Assembly: GCF_005239225.2 (NCBI RefSeq)
Contig: NC_133295.1
Location: 10,292,001 to 10,356,000, forward strand
Source of the DNA: Populus alba
Taxonomy: Eukaryota > Streptophyta > Magnoliopsida > Malpighiales > Salicaceae
DNA length: 64,000 nucleotides
Reading direction: 5' to 3'
In this document: in pieces, positions 61,436 to 64,000 of the stretch
Layout of the letters: each line of letters opens with the position of its first letter
How positions within the stretch are numbered: the first letter of the stretch is position 1
Translations under genes and position numbers: made by a program
Notes under the pieces: generated by a model
What the model was told of the DNA's origin: nothing
Database searches by the model: none
What the model saw: the letters and a program-made list of their open reading frames with translations, nothing else

Positions 61436-61462
61436 ATACCGACGGATTATGTCTGTCGGTAT
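61436..61462. repeat. Inverted repeat in the CACTA subterminal region
   Basis: ATACCGACGGA and TCTGTCGGTAT are inverted with one mismatch and a five-base spacer. Such repeats are typical transposase-binding sites of CACTA elements. Confidence 0.7.
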
Positions 61463-63147
61463 ATCTATTTGTAATAATTAAAAAATATATTTTTTAAAAA
61501 AATCTTTTGAACAAAAATAAAATAAATTATATAAAATTCAAAATATTCATTATAAATTTATATGTTCAAATAAAATTAAACTAGAACAATGACATTGTTG
61601 GAGGAGGCGGAAGAGGTTGGTCATTCTCGGGGCCATACGGCTAAAAAAGGGGTGCACACATACCACCCATCTATGATCTCATGTCTATGATCATTTGGCA
61701 GAGTTGTTCATAATCCGTCGAGAGCTGCTCATATTTTTCAGTGAGATGGGTCGTATGTTGTTGCAAGACCACAAACTCTTGAGATTAGGTGCTTGATACC
61801 GATTGCGAGTTCCTAACAATTGAGACACTATGAGCCATCCGCAAGTTCTCGATTGTAGTGTTGGAGAGCTCATACACCTGATTTATATCGGGTCCACCAT
61901 ATGATCCTGCATCTATGTACAAATCCAGATCGAAATCCAAGTGGGTCGAAGGATCATCCTCTTATCTCTCCTTCAACCGACTGTAATATCTCTTTTGGAA
62001 ATAAAAAAAAAATCATCAAATTCAATTCAAGAAAATAATAACTTACGAAAAGAAATGGTAAACGAACATACCATAAAGCAATGAACTATTGCATCTCTTT
62101 TTGTCAGTCTTCACTCCACAAGTGCGTCTCCACAAAAATCTCCGTTAGGCTCAGGTCACATCTAAGAGCCATAGTTTGTAAGAAAAAAATATTGCAAGTT
62201 AAATATATTTATAAATAATAAAAAATTAATTAAAGATAGATGTGATTAAAATTAATCTTACTATTCATTTTACATGCGAAATAAAAAGAACATAGCCATC
62301 GGTGTACGTGGTAATCGAGCCCTGAATTTTCTGGCTCTAGTTCCCCGTATCGAACTGTGGGCATCATGTGAAACACTCGAACATTACATGCTGAATATAT
62401 TCCACCCATGTATCCTACCAGGGTATATAGCGGCCTAAAATCCTTCCAAACCGTCACTTTATTCCAGCCTGGCAAAGTGTTTTTTTTGGCATATTTTTTA
62501 TCTTTTTTGGCGCCTCATAACAAAAATCACACAACCTTAATGATACAAACGTATTCCATATGAGTTAATGACAAATGAAATTTTAATATTTAAAATAAAA
62601 AACAATAATCGTATTGTTTTTGTTGTTACTTAGTTGCAACGTGATTCTCCCAAACCCTTTTCGCAACATTGTCGTTTTCTCTATCCCATTCAAATTTACC
62701 CTTGCATTAAAAATTTATGAAAAATTAATCAATAATCTAAATAAAGTAAATGAATTTACATAAAAAAAATAGTTAAAATCTTAAGTTAACACTAACCTTA
62801 AATCTTGTAAACCATGCATCGACATGAGATTTCCATTCAGAATGTTTGGAAACTTGACTTTATTGAAACAATAGAATCTTCATCATTGATTTAAACACCG
62901 ATGTTATTACCCGGACGACCTCAATGTTTGTGAACTCTTTATGTAGAAAATGCATCGTTACAACATCTAGATGAAGAGACTTTTTTATTTTTGCACTTCT
63001 TGCATGAACACCTAATACCACATCCACTAATATTTCTCAAAATAAATATTGTGTAATTAATAAATCCTGAATCCTATTACAATAGTCCATCATTCGCAAT
63101 CTTTGGGGTGAATTCGATATATCCATGAACGATGATCCATGACTTTT

Positions 63148-63150
<3 letters not shown>

Positions 63151-63196
<46 letters not shown>
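63151..63196. repeat. (AT)23 microsatellite
   Basis: Forty-six bases of AT inside the CACTA-like region. Confidence 0.95.
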
Positions 63197-63198
<2 letters not shown>

Positions 63199-63616
63199 AA
63201 TAATGATGATAACAATAACAACGTTAAGTTAATAATCAATTACTTTCATATTTCTCTTAATTCATTATCAATTATTTACATACATACAAATTTGTATACA
63301 TTAATTTACGGAAATTACAACTCGACAATAAAATTTACAAAATATAAAACGAACTCATTAAACAAGTCATTATTTATATCATCACAACACACCTAAGTCG
63401 GTAATTCAACATAAGTTTCAACAATTTACGAACAAACATAATTTTACAAAATCTAAAACAAACAATAACATGTACAAAATCATGTATCATACAACAAGTT
63501 TGTTTGAGAAAAAAAATAATAAAACAAGTAAACACCCAAACAAAATACATATATTACAAAAATATACAATAAAAAATTGACATTTCAAAATTGTGTTTGA
63601 AATTAAAAAAAAAATG

Positions 63617-63638
63617 ATATATATATATATATATATAT
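63617..63638. repeat. (AT)11 microsatellite
   Basis: Twenty-two bases of AT in the non-coding part of the CACTA-like region. Confidence 0.95.
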
Positions 63639-64000
63639 TATACTTATTTAAAATGAAAAATCCACAGTAAAAGTGTTGTTGTGACTAGAAAAGTTAAGGA
63701 ATGATGAGTTGGGTTGAGATGAGATGGAATGTTGGGGGAATGGGGGTCTGTTTGTTAGTTGTGGATTAAAGGGGGGTTGGTTAGTTGTAGAGGGGGGGGG
63801 AAAGAAGAAATAAGGGAGGATAGAGTTAATAACCAGGTCATATATTAACTATTATCGATAAAATTATCGATGAGATGTTTCATTTTTCAATTTGTTGATA
63901 ATTTTATTGGTATGAGTGACACGTCACTATACAGTTTTCATTGTTTGAATCCATCTATAATTCCATTGGTAAAATCATCCACAAAAAATTAAACGTCATT

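Larger units (their letters stand above)
61206..64000 (-). mobile_element. CACTA (En/Spm) transposon, degenerate, right end outside the window
   Basis: Subterminal motifs occur near both sides: TGTCGGTAAAA (61222), AAACCGACGGAATTACAGTG (61291), the inverted pair ATACCGACGGA/TCTGTCGGTAT (61436-61462), and CATTGGTAAAATCATCC at 63964. On the minus strand are broken pieces of a CACTA-associated protein: KHSEWKSHVDAWFTRFK (about 62860-62810); GKFEWDRENDNVAKRVWENH (about 62705-62645); TEIFVETH (about 62145-62120); then EDDPSTHLDFDL, GGPDINQVYELSNTTIENLR and a coiled-coil tail to 61690. Stops interrupt the frame. Terminal CACTA ends were not found; the left end seems cut against the LINE remnant. 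Confidence 0.6.

Overview
The window is plant nuclear DNA: AT-rich, with intron-split genes (GT/AG borders) separated by long repeat-filled intergenic stretches, microsatellites and degenerate transposons. Gene content and the style of the repeats (many copies of an AT-rich element with a TTTTTGATATCAGCACATC-like core) suggest a dicot, most likely Salicaceae (Populus or a relative). The species call is inference from recall; no search was possible.

Four protein-coding genes can be supported. (1) PEX14 on the plus strand (1998-8495), the peroxisomal docking protein. Its splice sites and both ends are well preserved, but exons 4-6 carry a cluster of apparent one-base indels and an in-frame stop. 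(2) DXR on the plus strand (17570-22389), the plastid MEP-pathway enzyme. It has 12 intact exons encoding 473 residues. (3) A DUF1645 family protein on the minus strand (33491-32519 plus stop), single exon. (4) A short SRO (similar-to-RCD-ONE) protein on the minus strand (42274-40882). It has 4 exons, 347 residues, a PARP-like region and an RST domain. A degenerate piece of a PIKK gene resembling plant ATM lies at about 50.3-50.85 kb on the minus strand.

The rest is repeat-derived or featureless AT-rich DNA. 9-17 kb: two short TIR elements with AGAGGTGA ends, a 758-bp Harbinger-type MITE with TAA target duplications, and a duplicated hairpin repeat. 19.3-19.8 kb: a LINE 3' end inside DXR intron 5. 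24.66-25.45 kb: a TIR element flanked by an 8-bp duplication. 27.7-28.2 and 30.2-30.5 kb: very small TRIM/SMART-type LTR elements, one of them a tandem LTR-internal-LTR-internal-LTR array. 43-48.7 kb: tandem and dispersed direct duplications. 52.7-55.1 kb: a two-level tandem repeat array, one unit carrying an (AT)~40 expansion. 56.1-56.5 and 58.85-59.5 kb: two different arrays built from perfect or near-perfect hairpins. 60.37-61.2 kb: a dead LINE reverse transcriptase. 61.2 kb to the end: a degenerate CACTA (En/Spm) element.

The genes do not form a functional cluster; each acts in a different compartment (peroxisome, plastid, probably nucleus). I see no convincing undescribed multi-gene system. 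The observations most worth checking are the PEX14 indel cluster, the duplicated DXR 3' region carrying a second polyadenylation-like signal, the tandem TRIM, the hairpin arrays and the ATM-like remnant. I found no tRNA, rRNA or CRISPR-like structure.
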